Assembly: GCA_001698425.1 (NCBI GenBank)
Contig: MBRE01000022.1
Span: 88,434-152,433 of the forward strand
Reading direction: 5' to 3'
DNA length: 64,000 bases
Source of the DNA: Oscillatoriales cyanobacterium USR001
Lineage (GTDB): Bacteria; Cyanobacteriota; Cyanobacteriia; Cyanobacteriales; Microcoleaceae
A model generated the notes under the pieces. The model worked only from the letters and a program-made list of their open reading frames with translations. It ran no database searches and was not told the DNA's origin. Below are positions 1 through 10,269 of the stretch, one piece after another (the stretch's first letter is position 1; each line of letters starts with the position of its first letter). A program made the position numbers and the translations under genes.

Positions 1-1
1 A

Positions 2-100
2 CCAATCCACAGTTTATCTGATTTGGGGTATTGGGCGATCGCATTAAATCTAATCCTCGTAATCGGTTTCCGTTTTGCAGGAATTTACGATCTAAAGTAG
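2..100 (+). CDS. C-terminal end of an unidentified membrane protein (cut by window edge)
   Basis: An open frame runs in from the left edge and stops at TAG 98-100. The 32 visible residues contain one hydrophobic stretch (about residues 9-27, around GYWAIALNLILVIGF) and end in YDLK, which fits the last transmembrane helix and short tail of an integral membrane protein. Too little is visible to name the family. It lies 57 bases upstream of hisF on the same strand. Confidence 0.45.
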   Translation, partial: PIHSLSDLGYWAIALNLILVIGFRFAGIYDLK

Positions 101-157
101 ATTGTCAAGCTTTAATGTGGACAAGGACTCTCAAAAATTGTTTAACCCCCATCAGCT

Positions 158-928
158 ATGTTAGCTAAAAGAATTTTGCCTTGTCTGGACGTAAAAGCTG
201 GCCGCGTGGTCAAAGGTGTCAATTTTGTCGATCTGATCGATGCTGGCGATCCAGTGGAACTAGCCCAGGTCTATAATGATGCCGGTGCTGATGAGTTGGT
301 ATTTCTGGACATTACTGCTACCCACGAAGACAGGGATATTATTGTTGATGTAGTTTATCGCACCGCCGAACGGGTGTTTATTCCTTTGACAGTGGGTGGC
401 GGTATCCAAAACTTAGAAACGATTAAAAATTTGTTAAGAGCCGGGGCTGATAAGGTGAGTATTAACTCAGCAGCGGTACGCGATCCTGATTTTATTAATC
501 AGGCGAGTTCGCGGTTTGGGAATCAGTGTATTGTAGTGGCGATCGACGCTCGGCGGCGGCTCGATCCTGAAAACCCAGGTTGGGATGTTTATGTGCGGGG
601 CGGCCGCGAAAATACGGGAAAAGATGCGATCGCCTGGGCGCGAGAAGTTGAGCAACGCGGCGCAGGAGAGCTTTTAGTTACGAGTATGGATGCTGACGGC
701 ACTAAAGCGGGCTATGACTTGGATTTAACCCGCAATATCGCCGAAATTGTGGAAATTCCGGTAATTGCTTCTGGAGGCGCAGGAAACTGCGAACATATCT
801 ATGAGGCGGTGACGCAAGGTGGGGCTCAAGCGGCACTATTGGCTTCCCTACTGCATTTTGGGGAATTGAGCGTGGCTGAAATTAAGAGTTATTTGGCCGA
901 ACGTCAAATTCCTGTCCGAACTTTGTAA
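158..928 (+). CDS. hisF: Imidazole glycerol phosphate synthase subunit HisF (cyclase)
   Basis: HisF uses ammonia delivered by the glutaminase HisH to convert PRFAR into imidazole glycerol phosphate and AICAR, joining histidine and purine metabolism in the cytoplasm. The 256-residue product has the normal length of this (beta-alpha)8 barrel. It starts [20 protein letters not shown], with catalytic Asp11 in CLDVKAG and the second catalytic Asp at about 130 in AIDARR; phosphate-binding loops VGGGIQ and ASGGAG are intact. No strong ribosome binding site precedes the ATG, which is common in cyanobacteria. No other his gene is next to it, as expected from the scattered his genes of this phylum. Confidence 0.97.
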   Translation: MLAKRILPCLDVKAGRVVKGVNFVDLIDAGDPVELAQVYNDAGADELVFLDITATHEDRDIIVDVVYRTAERVFIPLTVGGGIQNLETIKNLLRAGADKVSINSAAVRDPDFINQASSRFGNQCIVVAIDARRRLDPENPGWDVYVRGGRENTGKDAIAWAREVEQRGAGELLVTSMDADGTKAGYDLDLTRNIAEIVEIPVIASGGAGNCEHIYEAVTQGGAQAALLASLLHFGELSVAEIKSYLAERQIPVRTL

Positions 929-953
929 ATATCTCGGCACACTGACGAAATCT

Positions 954-1208
954 TTGTTACAATGGAACAAACTGTTACAAATCGTAACTATGCTCGTTCC
1001 TATTTTAATAATTGATGTCGCTCTGGTGGCCTGGTCCTTGCATCTGATGCAGGAAGCGATCGCACACCGAGAATTTTCTTTGATGCTGGCCGGCACTTTA
1101 GTCGCAATTTCGGCGGCGGCTTTAGTCGTGGTCTATTTTTTGATGGGGTCTTGTATGCTGCATTTAACTGAAATGTCAGCAAGAGTTCACGAAATTATTA
1201 CCTATTAA
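954..1208 (+). CDS. Small two-helix membrane protein, unknown function
   Basis: A frame of 84 codons from TTG 954, or 72 codons from the in-frame ATG at 990, which is the likelier start because it leads straight into the first hydrophobic helix (MLVPILIIDVALVAWSLHL). A second helix follows around AGTLVAISAAALVVVYFLMG, then a short polar tail ending in HEIITY. It lies 25 bases after hisF on the same strand and may be co-transcribed with it. No family is recognised; the hydrophobic pattern and codon use look like a real gene. Confidence 0.6.
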   Translation: MLQWNKLLQIVTMLVPILIIDVALVAWSLHLMQEAIAHREFSLMLAGTLVAISAAALVVVYFLMGSCMLHLTEMSARVHEIITY

Positions 1209-1241
1209 TTGTATTGATTAAAAAATTTGAACAACACCCCC

Positions 1242-4200
1242 TCAAACTCGTTGATGAGGCGCAATTGGAATCTCAATAATAAACTCACTCCCCTCAAGAG
1301 GAGTTGAAATACAAGTCAGATTACCACCATGAGACTTAACCACAATAGAGTGAGAAATAGACAGCCCTAAACCAGTCCCAGAACCCACAGGTTTAGTGGT
1401 AAAGAAAGGATCGAATATCTTATGTAGAATATCCTCACTCATGCCCGGACCATTATCAGCAATTCTAATAATTAGATTGCCATTATTCACCGCTGTACGA
1501 ATAGTAATTGTCGGAGCTTTATCAGATTTTTTGTCATTTTCTCTAGCAGGTTCTAAAGCATCGATCGCATTAGTGAGAATATTCATAAACACCTGATTTA
1601 GCTGAGAAGCATAACAGGTAATCTGCGGTAGTTGAGCATACTCTTTAATGATTTCAATTCCTAATCTTTGAGCTTCTTTTCTGAGGCGAGGCTGCAAAAG
1701 CATCAGCGTACTATTAATGCCAGAATGAATATCCACTGGTTTCATTTCTGATTCATCAAGGCGCGAGAAATTCCGCAAACTAATCACAATATCGCGGATA
1801 CGCTCAGCCCCAACTTTCATCGAATCCATCAATTTTTGCAAGTCTTGAACTAAAAATTCTAGTTCAATCTTATCGATCGCAGATTGGATTTCATAGACAG
1901 GTGTGGGATAGTGTTGCTGGTAAAGTTGAATGATATTTAACAAGTCTTTGACGTATTCACTAGCCGGAGTTAAATTGCCATAGATAAAACTTACAGGGTT
2001 ATTAATTTCGTGGGCAACACCAGCAACCATTTGTCCCAAACTTGACATTTTTTCAGTTTGAATTAGCTGAGATTGAGTGAGCTTTAAAGCCTGCAAAGTC
2101 TTTTCTAAATCCACATTTTTTTCGTTTAACTCCTGGGTTCTTTCTTGCACTTTCTGTTCCACTGAAGCATATAGCAAAGCATTCTCCAGAGAGATAGCGA
2201 CTTGAGAAGAAAGCAGTCTTAAAACTTCCAAGCGATCGGGAGTAAACGCACCCACAGTTAAATTATTTTCCAGATAAAGAATACCAATCAGTTTGCCTTG
2301 ATTAATAATTGGCGTACACAAAAGAGATTTGAGTTTTTGTTTGACAATATAAGGATCGGCAGAAAATCTTCCCTCACTAGCAGCATTGCTTAACACTACA
2401 TCAGCACGAGTTCTTTCCACATAATTAATCACGCTAATAGGTAAATCCTCAGATTCCTCAAGAGGAATTGACTGCTGCACTATGATATTTTCTGTAGAAG
2501 ATGATTGTGTTGGCTTATTTGTTAAACCCCCAGTTACAGATGCTTGTGCGGAAATTAGTAATTTTCCTTCGCTTAACAAGACAAGAAACCCAGATTGAGC
2601 TCCCGCATTTTCAATTGAGATTTTCATCAAAGAAGCCAGCAATTTATCGAGAAAAATTTCACTAGAAATTGCCAAGGATGCTTTCATAACTGAAGCTAAA
2701 TCTAAAGCAAATAAGCCACTTCCCGTAGAAGTATGAATAGTGGAGATTTGGGAGTTACCAAAAGCTTGATTAGCTGATTTTAGCTCGCGTAAATAAGGAT
2801 GTTTTTCTTCTAGTTCCTCTAATTTAGAAGTAGCACCCCATCTTTGGTAGCAAGAGTAAGCTTCGCGTAAGTGAATTTTGGCGTATTTGGGTTTATCTTT
2901 ACTCAGCCAGAATTTTGCTGTTAGTTCATTTGCTAAACCTTCATGGTGAACAAACTCATTTTCTTTAGCTAGAGATATAGCGCTTTCATACAAGTCAATT
3001 GCGTCTATGAAGTTGCCAGAAATTCTGGCAATTTCGGCGGCCACTAAACAGTATTTATGTCGAAAATTTTCGGGACAGTTTTCTGCCCAAATTTTCATTT
3101 GCTTTTGATTTACTTCTAATTTTTTCCAGTATTCTTTTTGTTGCTCTGCGGAAACTTCTGGGTAAAGACCTGCGAAAATTAATGAACCATAAAAATTATG
3201 CTCGGTAACGGGAAATGTCCCTGTAATAAAATTTAGGTTTTTTTCCACAAACAAAACACATTTGAGTGCTTCATTGAGATTGCCATAAACATAAAGAGCT
3301 TCAGCTTTAAAAACATTATAGAAGCACAGTGTAAACAAATTTTGATGTTCCTGGCAACTTTCCACATACTCTAAATCAGTGATTTCTTCGCTACTAAAAT
3401 CACTTTGTTCTGGAGTTAGTTTACTCAAATTACATAGAATTAACTGCAATCCCTTCAAGGTATCTGTTACCATCTGATTTTTGGTCTTTTGGGAAAATTG
3501 CAAATAATTAGGTATTTCGGTAAGAATTGGGGCGATATTTTTGCCTTGAAAGAATGAGAAAATTGCTTTGTAGTTTAGGATGTAGCCTGCGTACTGTAAA
3601 TCTCCAGAGTTTAAAGCGGCTTTATACCCTTCATTGTTGATATTTGTAGTTTCTTTGATGTGTTGAAACCAGTAAAGTACAGCATTGGCAAATACCGCAG
3701 AAACTTTCCCTTTCAGTTCTAAATTACCAAATTTATCAGCAAGTTTCAAGGCCATTAAACTAAACTCGTAGGCTGATTTATAGTCTCCAAGAATGGCATT
3801 GAGAAGAATTCCGTAATTACCATAACAGAAAGACGATTCTGGAGCGTGACCATATTTGAGAGAGAGATTAACGGCTTTGAGGATGCTCAAAGTCCAGAGA
3901 CTAGGGTTAATAAAGTAAGCTGGTGGTAACAAATTATTTAATAATTTCAAGGCAATCTTTTTCTCTAGCAGTGTCATCTCTGGTTCATCAATCAATACGG
4001 CAACTTCTTTATTTCCCTGAATAGCCTTGGCTTCGATAAGTTCGGTGCCGATCGAAGTATCTAAGTTTTCTTCAGGTAAGTCAATTCCTAACAGATTCAG
4101 GGCTGTTTTTGCGACTATAACTGCCTCTGTATTTTTGCCGCGCAAGGCATACTGCACTAATAGCAAATTGTAAATTTCTGCTTTTTCTAATGCCGAGTGT

Positions 4201-6782
4201 GTCTTTTCTAATGTGAGGTTGATAAATTCTTCCGATCGCTCAAAATTGCCGTTTAAATATTCAACATCTGCCCTTTCTTTATGCAGAGCTAATGCTAGTT
4301 CGTAGTCGGCATTCCAGATATCTTCACTTAATCCTTCCATGCTGGCAGTCAAGTATTCTTTGGCGGCAAAGTAAGCTGTTGCTTCTTTGGCTTTTCTTGC
4401 TGCTTCTAGGTTCAAGATTGCCAATTCCATCTGTTCTTGTTTGTCCAGAATTAACGATCTACTAACATTAAGATGATCTACCAGTTCAAAGATTCTTTCT
4501 GAGCGATATTCGGCGGGGGTATTTGCTAAAATTTGCCGCCCAATTCTGAGATGAACTGCTTTTTTCTGGGAGTCATCAATTAAGGTATAAGCTGCTTGTT
4601 GTACGCGATCGTGTAAGAATTTATAATTGAGAATTAGTAAGGGATAGTGAATTAATTCTACGGATTTAGCTTCTAACTCTGATGTTGGTAAAATTAATCC
4701 TTCTTGAATTGCTGGTAAAAGAGCTTGAAAAGTTTCTGAGGCTTCTTTTTCGTTGATCAGACAGAGGGTGTTTAAATCGAATTGGTTGCCCAAGCAAGCA
4801 ACAAGTCTTAAAATTTGCTGTGTTGATTCTGGCAGTTTTTTCAATTTTTGGATCATTAATTCTACTACATTGTCAGTGATGGCACACTGTTCGATCTGAG
4901 CAACATTCCATTTCCACCCGCCTTTATTACCAGATTGGGGGAGTTCAAAAGTTAGTAGGTTTTCTTGATAGAGGGTTTTTAAGAATTGATTGACAAAGAA
5001 AGGGTTGCCATTGGTTTTACTAATTACTAATTCTGCTAAGGATTTTACTGAGTCTCGATCGCTGTGTAAAGTCTCGGCAATTAAGTGAGTAACTGAATCA
5101 ATTTCTAAGGGCGATAAAGCAATGTGGTTAACGATGATTTCCTGGTTTTTCAGGGTTTCCAGGGTCATTATTAAAGGATGTGTGGAACTAACTTCGTTAT
5201 CGCGATAAGCACCAATTAAAAATAGATATTGGGTTTGTTCATCGGTCATCATTAATTCAATTAGTTTGAGGGTAGCAGAATCTGCCCACTGCAAGTCATC
5301 TAAAAATATAACTAGGGGATGTTGAGGCTGACAAAATACTCGGATGAAGTTTTGGAAGACTAAATTAAAGCGATTTTGCGATTCAGTTGGCCCCAATTCG
5401 GTGACAGGAGATTGCGCTCCCACAATCAATTCAACTTCGGGAAGAACATCAATAATAATTTGTCCGTTTGGCCCAAAAGCGTTGCGGAGTTTTTCGCGCC
5501 ATACTGTTAGCTGTGCTTCACTTTCTGTCAATAATTGGCGCACTAATTCAGAGAAGGCAGTTACTATTGCTGAGTAGGGAATGGTGCGTTTGTATTGGTC
5601 AAATTTACCCGAAATAAAATAACCGTTTCTGTGGGTAATTGGTTTTTCGAGAAGCTGGACTAAGGCTGATTTGCCAATACCTGAATAGCCGGAAATTAGC
5701 ATGATTTCTGTTTTGCCGGCTAGGGGTATATTTGGCTGGGATATTTTATTTTGGCTGTCAATTTGATGATTCAAACTTCCTGCTATGCGATCGAATGTGG
5801 CGAGTAAGAGTTCGATTTCTTTTTCTCTACCGTAAAGTTTTTTGGGTATTTGAAATTTGTCTGAAATATCTTGGCTACCCAGGGTAAATTCAGCGATATT
5901 TCCCGATGTCTGTAATTGAAAAAGACAGGATTCTAAATCAGCTTTAAGTCCCCAAGCGCTTTGATATCTTTCCTCTACAGTTTTGGCTAACAATTTCATT
6001 ATAATATCGGAAATTGCTTGAGGAATTTCGGCTTTGATTTCATGGGGTGGTATTGGCTGTTTGGCGATGTGACAGTGTACCAATTCCATTGTATCTGTTG
6101 TATCAAAGGGCAGTTTTTCTGTGAGGATTTCGTAGAAAGTTACGCCAAGGGAATAAAAGTCTGTACGATAATCTATGATGCGGTTCATTCTACCCGTTTG
6201 TTCGGGTGACATATAGGCTAAAGTGCCTTCTAAAGCATGGGAGTTTTTAATCTGGGTATTTTCGTTGCGAGTTGAGGTGGTGGCAATGCTGAAATCAATT
6301 ATTTTGAGTTGTCCGGTGGTGGGATTAACAACAATATTGGAGGGATTGATGTCTTTGTGAATGACATTTTTTGAGTGAATTTCTCCCAAGCTTTCGGCAA
6401 TTTTAATCGACATTGTTAGAAATCCCAAAAATGTAAATTTTTGAGAAGCCATTAATATCCTTAAGGATTCACCGCCAAAGTCTTCTAATATCATTACTAA
6501 ACTATTTTTAAACGGCTGTAAGCTATAGGCTTTAACCACGCTATCCAGGTTGAGATGCTGAATTATTTCATATTCAATTCTATATCTTGCGAGGTCTTCT
6601 GGTGTGGGATATTCTTCTTTAATAATTTTGAGGATGATTGGTTGGTTGTTGTGTTCTAGGCGACCTCGGTAGACTAGGGATTTATTACTTTCGTAGATTA
6701 AAGCTATAACTGCAATGCCGGGAATCGCGATCATAGTAGGGTTCTCTCTGATTGATTGTAATTTCTCGTTGCTATTGCCCAT
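1242..6782 (-). CDS. Giant hybrid Ser/Thr kinase - AAA ATPase - GAF - sensor histidine kinase
   Basis: A single 1846-residue signalling protein. Domains in order: a eukaryotic-type protein kinase (about 16-290) with catalytic loop HKDINPSN near 141, IIDFS as the DFG equivalent and a GTLAYMSPEQ activation segment; a predictor/STAND-type ATPase with Walker A GYSGIGKS near 364 and Walker B-like VIFLDDLQWAD; a long helical TPR-like region (about 700-1330); a GAF domain (about 1380-1530); a coiled coil; and a histidine kinase core with the phospho-acceptor in VAHEINNP near His1590 and ATP-binding boxes ADNGPGM, DPFFTTKP and GTGLGLS. This architecture is typical of filamentous cyanobacteria (HstK class). 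No transmembrane segment is evident, so it is probably cytoplasmic. No cognate response regulator is adjacent. It lies 128 bases downstream of the sigma-like gene on the same strand. Confidence 0.93.
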   Translation of the reverse strand: MGNSNEKLQSIRENPTMIAIPGIAVIALIYESNKSLVYRGRLEHNNQPIILKIIKEEYPTPEDLARYRIEYEIIQHLNLDSVVKAYSLQPFKNSLVMILEDFGGESLRILMASQKFTFLGFLTMSIKIAESLGEIHSKNVIHKDINPSNIVVNPTTGQLKIIDFSIATTSTRNENTQIKNSHALEGTLAYMSPEQTGRMNRIIDYRTDFYSLGVTFYEILTEKLPFDTTDTMELVHCHIAKQPIPPHEIKAEIPQAISDIIMKLLAKTVEERYQSAWGLKADLESCLFQLQTSGNIAEFTLGSQDISDKFQIPKKLYGREKEIELLLATFDRIAGSLNHQIDSQNKISQPNIPLAGKTEIMLISGYSGIGKSALVQLLEKPITHRNGYFISGKFDQYKRTIPYSAIVTAFSELVRQLLTESEAQLTVWREKLRNAFGPNGQIIIDVLPEVELIVGAQSPVTELGPTESQNRFNLVFQNFIRVFCQPQHPLVIFLDDLQWADSATLKLIELMMTDEQTQYLFLIGAYRDNEVSSTHPLIMTLETLKNQEIIVNHIALSPLEIDSVTHLIAETLHSDRDSVKSLAELVISKTNGNPFFVNQFLKTLYQENLLTFELPQSGNKGGWKWNVAQIEQCAITDNVVELMIQKLKKLPESTQQILRLVACLGNQFDLNTLCLINEKEASETFQALLPAIQEGLILPTSELEAKSVELIHYPLLILNYKFLHDRVQQAAYTLIDDSQKKAVHLRIGRQILANTPAEYRSERIFELVDHLNVSRSLILDKQEQMELAILNLEAARKAKEATAYFAAKEYLTASMEGLSEDIWNADYELALALHKERADVEYLNGNFERSEEFINLTLEKTHSALEKAEIYNLLLVQYALRGKNTEAVIVAKTALNLLGIDLPEENLDTSIGTELIEAKAIQGNKEVAVLIDEPEMTLLEKKIALKLLNNLLPPAYFINPSLWTLSILKAVNLSLKYGHAPESSFCYGNYGILLNAILGDYKSAYEFSLMALKLADKFGNLELKGKVSAVFANAVLYWFQHIKETTNINNEGYKAALNSGDLQYAGYILNYKAIFSFFQGKNIAPILTEIPNYLQFSQKTKNQMVTDTLKGLQLILCNLSKLTPEQSDFSSEEITDLEYVESCQEHQNLFTLCFYNVFKAEALYVYGNLNEALKCVLFVEKNLNFITGTFPVTEHNFYGSLIFAGLYPEVSAEQQKEYWKKLEVNQKQMKIWAENCPENFRHKYCLVAAEIARISGNFIDAIDLYESAISLAKENEFVHHEGLANELTAKFWLSKDKPKYAKIHLREAYSCYQRWGATSKLEELEEKHPYLRELKSANQAFGNSQISTIHTSTGSGLFALDLASVMKASLAISSEIFLDKLLASLMKISIENAGAQSGFLVLLSEGKLLISAQASVTGGLTNKPTQSSSTENIIVQQSIPLEESEDLPISVINYVERTRADVVLSNAASEGRFSADPYIVKQKLKSLLCTPIINQGKLIGILYLENNLTVGAFTPDRLEVLRLLSSQVAISLENALLYASVEQKVQERTQELNEKNVDLEKTLQALKLTQSQLIQTEKMSSLGQMVAGVAHEINNPVSFIYGNLTPASEYVKDLLNIIQLYQQHYPTPVYEIQSAIDKIELEFLVQDLQKLMDSMKVGAERIRDIVISLRNFSRLDESEMKPVDIHSGINSTLMLLQPRLRKEAQRLGIEIIKEYAQLPQITCYASQLNQVFMNILTNAIDALEPARENDKKSDKAPTITIRTAVNNGNLIIRIADNGPGMSEDILHKIFDPFFTTKPVGSGTGLGLSISHSIVVKSHGGNLTCISTPLEGSEFIIEIPIAPHQRV

Positions 6783-6910
6783 TATTAGTCAAGTTTATAT
6801 AAATGATGGGTTAGGTTGAGGCAAAGTGCCTTTTACTGGGTCTTAAATTGCTTTTAAGGTAGCTTGATTGTTAGGGGGGCTACATTTCTGGCGATCGCAG
6901 ACTTTGCCGA

Positions 6911-8332
6911 TCATATCATTTTGTCGAGATAGATGCAAAGCTTTTGGGAAAAAATACTACTGGTGGTAGTTTTTTTTGCCGTACTTGCTTCTATTTCTGC
7001 TTCCTGAATGACGGTATTAATTTGTTCGCTTAAAGCTTCTTCTATTTGTTTGTCCTGTTGCTGAAGCTGTGCGGGAGAAATATAAGATTTGGCAGCGGCT
7101 AAAATACGATCGCGCAACATTTCTAATAACCGATGTCTGACATCAGCACGAAAAGATTTAAGTTTAAGCAAGCGAGTTACTTGATATTGAGCTTGCAATC
7201 CTACTATCGCGGCAATTTCTCCCATTGTTTTTCCCTGACAGTGAAATAGCTGAAGGGCTGTTAAAAATTGTTTGGTTTTCTGAGGACTTTGACGCTGTAA
7301 TTGCTTAATCCATATTGCTATTACTTCGGCGATCGCGGCTTCTAAACAAACTAATAGTTGCTGTCGATATAATTTCAGAAACTCGTTTTTTTCCTCTTGA
7401 TTTTCGGGATCGTTTAATTCTCGATCGTCTACAATTTTTTTGATTATATAGCTATTTTCAGAAGTATCTAAAATTTCAGTTTGTGGCGATCCTCCCCGCA
7501 CAGAAATCCGGTAATTTCTCAATCTACTAGCCAACTGCTGTAGAAGTGACATCACCATTTTAGCAGAAATCTTTTGACTGGTTTTCTCTTCAATATTTTG
7601 AGCAATTTGTTGTAGTTGTTCCGGTGTGGGTGGTTGACATTGCCTTCTCGCTCCTGCTTGGCGCTGCTGCATTCTTGCTGCCCGATAGATAGCGTGGTAA
7701 CTTTCTAAAATCTGGATAGATTGCTGAACTTCAAAAGGCGTTAATTGATAAAATTCTGATAAAATTCTCTCTAGTTGTTTGGGACGAGTATCGTTGAGTA
7801 TTGCCCAATCGCTGACCAGATAAACACCACGTTCTAGCAAGAAAGAATTTAACTCTGAGTTGTGTTTTACTCGGCGATAAATCCAAGTAGTTAAACTGCT
7901 GCGATCGGGATCGAAACTTTCGAGAATTATTTGAGAAATTGACTGATAAGAACTTGAAGAATTAACTTCCCTAGAAAATTTGTTAAATCTACCATCTTCA
8001 GAGAGAACAAATGGTAGCAAATCTTGGTAAGTGAAACCATGAACTGTACCAAATTGAGCTTCAATATGGCGACAAACTTGCTGAATATGATGAGAAATAA
8101 AGCAGAGCAAACAGCATTTTGCCAAAAGAGATTTTTCGGGCTGATTGGGAGGCGGAAATTTCATCAACTCTTGCAGATGGCGTTGAATTTGGTCATCGGA
8201 GATATCTGTTTGTGTGCTATCTTTGAGAAATTCTGAAGTAAAAAATACTTTGGCTTCGGTAATTACCTCGATTTTGCACCCGCCAGCAATATTAATTTTT
8301 ACAAGTGTCCAGTATTTTGAAGTAGCACTCAT
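6911..8332 (-). CDS. Sigma-factor-like / HTH DNA-binding protein of cyanobacterial type
   Basis: A 473-residue Gln-rich helical protein. The only recognisable part is a helix-turn-helix resembling sigma region 4 at about residues 365-410 (FHCQGKTMGEIAAIVGL followed by a basic helix VTRLLKLKSFRADVRHRLLE). The region around TWIYRRVKHNSELNSFLLERG resembles the helical core of sigma-like cyanobacterial proteins that, as I recall, occur near DUF1822 and CHASE2 genes. It starts at an ATG read from 8332 and is divergent from the GGDEF gene. A transcriptional role for the neighbouring DUF1822/CHAT-CHASE2/DUF928 genes is inferred from position only. Confidence 0.6.
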   Translation of the reverse strand: MSATSKYWTLVKINIAGGCKIEVITEAKVFFTSEFLKDSTQTDISDDQIQRHLQELMKFPPPNQPEKSLLAKCCLLCFISHHIQQVCRHIEAQFGTVHGFTYQDLLPFVLSEDGRFNKFSREVNSSSSYQSISQIILESFDPDRSSLTTWIYRRVKHNSELNSFLLERGVYLVSDWAILNDTRPKQLERILSEFYQLTPFEVQQSIQILESYHAIYRAARMQQRQAGARRQCQPPTPEQLQQIAQNIEEKTSQKISAKMVMSLLQQLASRLRNYRISVRGGSPQTEILDTSENSYIIKKIVDDRELNDPENQEEKNEFLKLYRQQLLVCLEAAIAEVIAIWIKQLQRQSPQKTKQFLTALQLFHCQGKTMGEIAAIVGLQAQYQVTRLLKLKSFRADVRHRLLEMLRDRILAAAKSYISPAQLQQQDKQIEEALSEQINTVIQEAEIEASTAKKTTTSSIFSQKLCIYLDKMI

Positions 8333-8465
8333 AGTTAGTTTGCTGATTAGTTATTTGTTTGGTAGAGCGCAGATATTTCTACAACCCAACATCATAATTG
8401 TAACAATACTTGCAAGTCTTTTGTCAATATGGTATTTTGGATGAATAATACAATCAGTTTGAACA

Positions 8466-9554
8466 TTGCTAAATTACCATCTGAGGTATTCTGTGTCGGA
8501 AGGATTTGTCTCACATCCACTACAATTTGAGAATCAGCATCAAAATTTGTGTTTGGAATCTAGTTTGATAGACCTTGCACTTTTTGATTTTCAAGTTGAT
8601 TCTGCTCATTCTGCGGTAGAAGTGGCTCAGTCATTTCAAGCACATCCGCTATTACCGGGAGTCATATTGACGGAGCAAAATCAATTTTTGGGGATGATTT
8701 CGCGGCGGCGATTTTTTGAATTTATCAGTCGTCCTTACGGGGTAGATTTGTTTTCTAATCGACCAATTCATGTTTTATATCACATGGTTCGGACTGATTT
8801 TTTAGTATTGCCAGGAGCGGCTTTAATTGTGATGGCGGCTCAGCGAGCAGTACAGCGATCGCCTGAATTACTTTATGAGCCTGTTGTTGTCAAAATAGAT
8901 AATGGAATTTACAAATTATTAGATGTCCATCAATTACTGTTAGCTTTATCCCAGATTCACGAACAAGCAACCTGGTATATCAGCGAACTTTATTATAACT
9001 TAGAATTGGCTAAATCTGAGTTAGAAATGGCTAATTCTGAGTTATTTCGTTTGGCATCTTTAGATGGTTTAACTCAAATTGCTAATCGGCGGCGATTTGA
9101 TGAATATTTGGATCGCGAATGGCAAAGATTGGAGCAGGAGCAAACTCCTTTGTCGCTCATTCTCTGCGATGTTGACTTTTTTAAGATTTATAATGACACT
9201 TATGGTCATCAAGCTGGCGATCGCTGTTTGCAACAAATCGCTAAGGCTCTTCAAGATGCAGTTAAATCTGAAGCATATTTAGTAGCTCGTTATGGTGGTG
9301 AAGAATTTGCCGTTATTCTACCTAATAGTACCTTGGAATATGCCGCTAAGATTGCGGAGCAAATTCGAGTTTATATGAAAGCGTTAGAAATTAAATATCC
9401 TCAGTCACCAATCAGTCCTTATGTCACCTTAACTTTTGGTATAGCTAGTGTAATTCCTCACTCGACAACTTCAAAGGAAAACTTGATCGCAGCCGCAGAT
9501 AAAGCACTTTATCAAGCTAAATTTTTGGGGCGCGATCGCATTTTTTGCTTTTAA
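8466..9554 (+). CDS. GGDEF diguanylate cyclase with N-terminal CBS-like sensory region
   Basis: The C-terminal half (about 200-360) is a GGDEF domain with active-site motif ARYGGEEFAVILP, metal/substrate motifs DVDFFKIYND and GHQAGD, and the terminal ADKALYQAK helix; it should make cyclic di-GMP. The position of the inhibitory I-site (RxxD, five residues before GGEEF) reads SEAY, so product feedback inhibition is probably absent. The N-terminal 180 residues (HPLLPGVILTEQNQFLGMISRRRFFEFI) look like a CBS-pair or phosphate-acceptor-like input module. The open frame begins at TTG 8466, but GTG 8493 with GAGG seven bases upstream is an equally good or better start. It is the only plus-strand gene within the surrounding minus-strand signalling block. 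Confidence 0.88.
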   Translation: MLNYHLRYSVSEGFVSHPLQFENQHQNLCLESSLIDLALFDFQVDSAHSAVEVAQSFQAHPLLPGVILTEQNQFLGMISRRRFFEFISRPYGVDLFSNRPIHVLYHMVRTDFLVLPGAALIVMAAQRAVQRSPELLYEPVVVKIDNGIYKLLDVHQLLLALSQIHEQATWYISELYYNLELAKSELEMANSELFRLASLDGLTQIANRRRFDEYLDREWQRLEQEQTPLSLILCDVDFFKIYNDTYGHQAGDRCLQQIAKALQDAVKSEAYLVARYGGEEFAVILPNSTLEYAAKIAEQIRVYMKALEIKYPQSPISPYVTLTFGIASVIPHSTTSKENLIAAADKALYQAKFLGRDRIFCF

Positions 9555-9588
9555 TTTTTTTGCCTTTACCATTAAGATAACTAATGAT

Positions 9589-10269
9589 TTATTCACAAAA
9601 TTGTTTGGGGATATTTTGAATAAATTTAGTCAAGGTTTCGGAAGGATTTTTTACTTCATAAGCAGAGCGCAAAACATCCGGCCACATTTGGCGTTCAGCA
9701 AAATAATTAGCTTTGGCATAAGCAATCTTTTCTGGGGTGGCTCCCTCTTGCTGCAATTGCGTTTCTAATTTGTTTAAATCTACGGTTATACGATCGCGTT
9801 CATTGCTAGGAATTACCTGGAATGAAACTTGGAAACTAGGGATATTAGAAACATCTTCAAATATTGCCCAATCATAATTTTCGCCCGGTTGTAGCAACGG
9901 CCCATTATACACGATGCTATTACGATTATTAGCAATTTTTTCGCTCCACAATACTTGTGTACTACGGCGTTTCCGAACCTCTATTTTTGAGATATTTCCT
10001 TGCCAGATAAATAAAGGGCGATCGCTCCAAATTCTAATAGCTTCTCCTGACAAAGATTCGGGAGAAATTGTGCATAGTTCAACATTACTACCACGAGATC
10101 CACCAGTTTCTTCCCTTCTCGGAGGTTCTTTCTCATATAACTTATCCCAAGGTAACTTTTGCCTTTCAGTTTCCGCTCTAGCACTTTGCTCTAATAATTG
10201 AGGCAGAAATTGGCAAAAAATTAAGGAAAAAGATAGCCAGCAAATAGTCAATATTTTGTGAGTTTTCAT
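9589..10269 (-). CDS. DUF928 family exported protein
   Basis: A 226-residue protein with a clear Sec-type signal: basic start MKTHK, hydrophobic core ILTICWLSFSLIFC, and an A-x-A-like cleavage region SARAE near residue 33. After a disordered linker rich in R, G and E, the conserved part contains CTISPESL, IWSDRPLFIWQG and a C-terminal helical region (EKIAYAKANYFAERQMWPDVL). This matches the cyanobacterial DUF928 pattern, whose function is unknown. Its start overlaps the end of the CHAT-CHASE2 gene by 4 bases, so the two are translationally coupled. It is predicted to act outside the cytoplasmic membrane. Confidence 0.82.
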   Translation of the reverse strand: MKTHKILTICWLSFSLIFCQFLPQLLEQSARAETERQKLPWDKLYEKEPPRREETGGSRGSNVELCTISPESLSGEAIRIWSDRPLFIWQGNISKIEVRKRRSTQVLWSEKIANNRNSIVYNGPLLQPGENYDWAIFEDVSNIPSFQVSFQVIPSNERDRITVDLNKLETQLQQEGATPEKIAYAKANYFAERQMWPDVLRSAYEVKNPSETLTKFIQNIPKQFCE

